Assembly (NCBI GenBank): GCA_900073065.1
Contig: FJOG01000002.1
Coordinates: 2,690,137 to 2,754,136 of the forward strand
Direction of reading: 5' to 3'
DNA: 64,000 nt
Source: Phialocephala subalpina
Taxonomy: Eukaryota > Ascomycota > Leotiomycetes > Helotiales > Mollisiaceae
Part shown: one piece after another, positions 59,877 to 64,000 of the stretch
Layout: the number at the start of each line of letters is the position of its first letter
Position numbering within the stretch: position 1 is the stretch's first letter
Notes under the pieces: generated by a model
Told to the model about the DNA's origin: nothing
Databases searched by the model: none
What the model saw: the letters and a program-made list of their open reading frames with translations, nothing else
Translations under genes and position numbers: made by a program

Positions 59877-61324
59877 ATGAAAGTCCCTCTTCAGCGCCTG
59901 GCGCGCAGACCTCAGCCCTTCAAAGCACATCCCTTCCTTCGACCTCTACACTCACAACGATGGAACTCCTCTCTATCCCAGAAGCCAGGAGCAGCAGGGT
60001 AATTTTCCTCTCCATAACATGTTGGCACCTGCTCAACAAAACCAGTGTCCGCTTCCCCGGCGCAGTCGACAGCAAGTTCACCTCCGCTCTCTTCTTCGAG
60101 CACCCCTCTACCTACCCCGCGATCCCCACCTACCGCTGCATGTCCCCCGACGGCGACATAATCGACCCAGCCTTCACTCCCGCCTCCGATACTCTCGCCC
60201 TCCAAATGTACGAAAACATGCTGTCCGTCTCGATAATGGACGTAATCATGTTCGACGCCCAACGACAAGGCCGACTCAGTTTCTACATGACAGGACAAGG
60301 GGAAGAAGGGACGTGTGTTGGATCTGCGAGTGCATTGGAGATTGAGGACGTGGTGTTTTGTCAGTATAGGGAGGCGGGGGTGTTTAAGCAGCGGGGATAT
60401 ACATTTGAGGATTTTATGAGCCAGTTGTTTGCGAACAAGAAAGATCATGGGAGAGGAAGGAATATGCCAGTGCATTATGGGAGTAAAGCTTTGAATATCG
60501 TATGTCCCCTACCAAACCCAATCGTAGAAATAGCTGCTGACCAAGAATAGCACACAATATCCTCCCCACTAGCAACACAAATCCCCCAAGCCTCCGGAGC
60601 AGCCTATGCCTTAAAAATGCAACGCCTCACAAACCCTAACATCCCACCCCGAATAGTAGCCTGCTACTTCGGCGAAGGCGCCGCGTCCGAAGGAGACTTC
60701 CATGCCGCTCTAAATATAGCAGCCACTCGCTCCTGTCCCGTAGTCTTCATCTGTCGAAACAACGGATACGCAATCAGTACTCCAACTCTCGAACAATACC
60801 GAGGAGATGGAATTGCGAGTCGAGGGATAGGGTATGGGATTGATACTATTCGTGTGGATGGAAATGATATCTGGGCAGTGAGGGAAGTGACGAAGCGAGC
60901 TAGGGAATTGGCGTTGAAGGACGGAGGGAGACCGGTGTTGATTGAGGCTATGAGTTATAGGATAAGTCATCACAGTACGAGTGATGATTCATTTGCCTAT
61001 AGAGCGAGGGTTGAGGTTGAGGATTGGAAGAGGAGGGATAACCCTATTACGAGATTACGGAAGTATTTGGAGAAGAAGGGGGTTTGGGATGAGGAGAAAG
61101 AGAATGAGGCCAGAGGAAGGATACGGAAGGAGGCCTTGATGGCATTTGCACAGGCTGAGAAGGAGAAGAAGCCGGCGCTGAGGTGTATGTTTGAGGATGT
61201 CTATGAAGAGATGACGCCTGAAGTTAAGGCGCAGATGAAGGAGCTCAAGGATGTACTTGATAGGTATCCGGAAGAGTACGATGTTGCTGAGTTTGAGGGT
61301 GGGAAAGATACCTTGTCACAATAG
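59877..61324 (+). CDS. BCKDHA: Branched-chain 2-oxoacid dehydrogenase E1 alpha subunit
   Basis: Three exons: 59877-59998, 60046-60499, 60551-61324, 449 aa. The first exon holds a mitochondrial presequence ([20 protein letters not shown]) with Arg-rich, non-acidic composition. The second starts [18 protein letters not shown]. The thiamine-diphosphate motif is [15 protein letters not shown] ... NNGYAIST. The loop [16 protein letters not shown] matches the phosphorylation loop of E1 alpha, whose serines control the animal enzyme. With E1 beta it decarboxylates the keto acids of Leu, Ile and Val in the mitochondrial matrix. The CDS converges on the Smr-domain gene with 220 bp between stops. Confidence 0.95.
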
Positions 61325-61544
61325 ACAATTAGATGTACATTCACCAAAGTCTCGTCTGAGTGTCAACAATGATTATGAATTACTTCAAATCTATGCTCTA
61401 TCGACATAGAACATACACCTCTAGACTATACAGCGCCTCATGTCTATGTGTCTAGCTCATGGTATCATGAACATAAACCCAACGCTAAACCATATCCCAA
61501 ACTCCACAAAATGCCAACAAGATCGTCAACTCACATCTCTTTCA

Positions 61545-63213
61545 TCATCTCTTAGTCGCTACACCAGTAACAACTAACTTCCCATTATTACCAGATAGAA
61601 CCTCAACCTTCCACCCCTCCTTCATAAGCATCTTCACCACAGCAGGCCCCAACTTCCCCCTCCCACCATCAGTGTGCCTCCCCTGACCGGTAACAATGAA
61701 ATATCCACTCCCCACACCTTTCCCACCAACTCTCCCTTCACCCAGTTGATGCCACCAAGCTGTGACCTTCTCCCTACTGACCCTCACGGCGTCCTTGACA
61801 TTCAATCCATGCAAGTCCAACTCGTTTCTCGTACTTTGAGTTGCAACCAAGGCATCTGCAGCATCACTCACAGCACTCCTAGCTTTGGCATCAAGATCCC
61901 TGCCAATTTGCGAATAGTATGCAGCAACTTCACCCATTAGATGGTTTGATTTACCCTTTCGGTACGCAGCATGAGCCTGCGTAAACGCTGCATTTCGTCC
62001 TTCGCGGTAACTCGACACCATGGCTGCAGCCTCGGCACGATCAAAGGGTTGAACAGCATTGTGAGCTCGGAGTTTAGCCTTCGATGGTTCGGGATCTAGT
62101 TGAAGCGGTGCATGGCGGATGTCGAGTCGTATTCCGGATTTCTTGTTGGGACGAGAAGCAAGAGCCTTCGCGAGATCCCTTGCATTGGATATCGAGGGAT
62201 ACGTGATCTGGACCAGGATTTCCATTTCTGATTGAGGAATGGTAGGGTAGTCTTGTCTCAGTTCTGCAGTGTTGATCTGGACCATGGGGTCATCGGATTC
62301 GATGTTTAAAGCTGCGTGCGCCTGGACGATTGCTGAGATTGTAGTCGGTACTGATCCTCCGCTGTTGTGAAAGATTGAATTGACTTGCTGTATCGGCATA
62401 CCGGTCTTGTCTGCGATGAATTGAATATCCTGTTTTCCGGTATCCCATTTGCTTGCTGGAGATTCGGGAGTTGCAGGACTGGCAGGGCTCTCACTGTGCC
62501 ATTCTTCTGCTCGTGTATTGCGTTTCTTCTTCCCCTTGCCCTTTCGCGGTCGGCGACTAGCTTCGCTTTCTGAGAAAGCTTCGATTCCTCTATGACGGGT
62601 ACCACTCTCCTCCAAGAAAGACTGTGTCATGAGCTCGTCAATAGCTAGTCCTCCGTCTCCTTTGCATTTTTTCAAGGTCCATTTAATGTCGAAAGGGTTC
62701 AAGGCCGGGAACATGCCCATGAGTATGTTTTCTTTGCTTTCCTGATCGAGTCCATCAAGTGGACTTGGGTATGTCTGATCCGTGCTGTCATCTCTGCTGC
62801 CTTCTGAGAAGTCTAGTCCATCGAGGTCCAAGGAGGAAAGATCCTGATTCAGGGATGTGTCATCTGTCTGGCTCCTCCAGCCTCGTGCGCTTCTCGCACT
62901 CGCGCTCTCATCCTCCCCCCTCGCACTTTCTTGATCATCGTTTGTTCCGCTTGCGCCGCTGGGATCAAATCCGGTCGCTTCGTCGCTTGTAACAGTGGAT
63001 TTGAGGATCTCGAGGGTGTGTCGCGCTTCTTCCAGCTGTGACGCGTTGGCAACATCGTAGTCCGAGAGGATGGCTAGAACTGTAGATGCATCGATGTATT
63101 TAGAGTATTCTTCCTACAGCGACAAACACATAGTTAGACAATTCTATAAGCGAAATATACAGTGTCGAAAAACGTACCAGCAATTGAGCTTGGAGCCCCG
63201 CGATATTGGTCAT
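61545..63213 (-). CDS. CUE-like, DUF1771 and Smr-domain protein
   Basis: Two exons on the minus strand, 63178-63213 and 61545-63113 (64-nt intron), 534 aa. Exon 1 encodes twelve residues (MTNIAGLQAQLL), joined to EEYSKYIDASTVLAIL. Domain order: N-terminal helical segment, an acidic linker, a CUE-like helix bundle near residues 135-180 (LDQESKENILMGMFP, then FDIKWTLKKCKGDGG), a basic stretch (RRPRKGKGKKKR), a second ubiquitin-fold-like CUE region, the DUF1771 helix (MVSSYREGRNAAFTQAHAAY), and a C-terminal Smr domain with LDLHGLNVKDAV and TGQGRHTDGGRGKLGP. Smr domains bind nucleic acid and may have endonuclease activity; related fungal proteins act in no-go mRNA decay (Cue2-like). Role here inferred from domains. 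Confidence 0.88.
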
Positions 63214-64000
63214 CGCGAGGCAACCGACCTAGGGTGGCACCTTCAAGAGAGGTCTTTGTATGGTCTGATCCAAAGGAGAATTCGTAGTTTTGAGTGAGAG
63301 TTTATGGTAGTTCCTGAATACATGGTGCAATGGTGGGATAGTGGTTTTAATTTGGACTTGCCTTCCAACATCGTGAAGTCATACGGCTGGATGCCCTAGT
63401 CTCACGGACCGAGATTTACCGTACTAGCCCAACATGGCTGTTCTTTTCCTCAGATGATGCTCGAGTCGATGCCGACGAGATACTAGCAGAGAGAGTATTT
63501 TTATTCTCATCCGAGGACCAAACAATGAAGTTTTGATGTCAATTGTCAGCTCCGAAATCCATAAGGGTTGGGGCGATCTCTTCAATTTTACAGTAGCAAC
63601 GGTAGCAACTTTTACAGGCTATCAGTACGCTGAAATATCACAGGGTAACCTAAGTGTAAGCAACTGCGTGCTTGGAAATGACCCCACTATGGATTGGCCG
63701 CACCGAGAGTGCTTTGTTCTTTAGGCAGTATTCTCTCATCTCGCAGAAATGCCTTTCATGATCCTCGGCAGACATAATATGACGATGACTCCGTTTTTTC
63801 CAGCTTCACCTAAAGTTCTGGAATAAACAGAGTCTCTAGCAAATCCTGATAATATGCAATTCAAAATGTACTGCAAAGGCTGGGAGATGAGAAAGAGAAT
63901 GAAAGAAATCTACTCTCATACCAGGTCAATTCACATGGACAAACAGTTTATGACTGGGGGATGAATTCATATATCTAATGGACTGCAAAAAGCTGAACCC
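63214..64000. other. Intergenic, Smr gene promoter and right window end
   Basis: 787 bp holding the promoter of the Smr-domain gene. The 63-codon frame at 63533-63724 has no relative I know. No partial gene is recognisable at the right edge. Confidence 0.45.

Noticed and set aside
50392..61324. Biosynthetic gene cluster around the Zn2Cys6 factor
   Set aside because: The neighbours are COQ5, a DUF2433 protein, a BCKDH subunit and a dead GMC enzyme; no polyketide synthase, NRPS, terpene cyclase or transporter is present.
1..64000. tRNA, rRNA, CRISPR or intact transposon
   Set aside because: I looked for B-box-like GGTTCGA with a matching A-box, repeat-spacer arrays, terminal repeats and transposase or reverse-transcriptase motifs and found nothing I could defend; a dedicated scan could still find a tRNA.

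Overview
The window is nuclear DNA of a filamentous ascomycete (Pezizomycotina; the gene set and compact style suggest a Leotiomycete or close relative, but that placement is inference). The evidence is spliceosomal genes with many 45-60 nt introns (GTAAGT-like donors, CTAAC-like branch sites, YAG acceptors), cytosolic ribosomal protein, TFIIH, Arp2/3, HOPS/CORVET and mitochondrial genes, and fungal-only families such as Zn2Cys6 regulators, CreC, UNC-45/CRO1 without TPRs, and a Gem1-type Miro. I rebuilt exon structures by hand from the splice signals and reading-frame continuity. No CRISPR, operon, tRNA, rRNA or intact transposon is visible.

Layout. 1-13.8 kb: the 3' end of an NRC-2/FPK1-type AGC kinase, an isochorismatase-like hydrolase, a small secreted cysteine-rich protein (minus), the myosin chaperone UNC-45/CRO1 (minus) diverging from TFIIH subunit TFB4, a taspase-like threonine aspartase (minus) and ARP3. 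13.8-24.3 kb: roomy intergenic stretches holding an MpaB-type membrane oxygenase, a zinc alcohol dehydrogenase and an SDR that lacks the catalytic tyrosine. 24.8-33 kb: RPL26 (minus) and methylthioadenosine phosphorylase share a divergent promoter; then a 2 kb empty stretch, an F-box/2EXR-like protein and a flotillin (minus). 34-47.8 kb: a PPxY-containing hypothetical, VPS11, a three-TM protein, a phytanoyl-CoA dioxygenase-like enzyme (minus), and creC (minus) diverging from GEM1. 48.4-59.2 kb: a broken BTB/POZ locus whose two halves lie head-to-head on opposite strands, a DUF2433 metallophosphoesterase-like RGG protein, COQ5 (minus), a Zn2Cys6 factor (minus) and a heavily mutated GMC oxidoreductase pseudogene. 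59.9-64 kb: branched-chain keto-acid dehydrogenase E1 alpha converging on a CUE/DUF1771/Smr-domain protein (minus).

Most genes are unrelated housekeeping genes and I see no biosynthetic cluster or defence system. The parts most worth attention are the decayed and fast-evolving loci: the inverted BTB pseudogene, the GMC pseudogene, the secreted cysteine-rich protein with an internal duplication, the DUF2433 protein with an altered phosphoesterase signature, and the SDR without its catalytic Tyr. Several genes also begin with extremely short first coding exons (6-19 nt).
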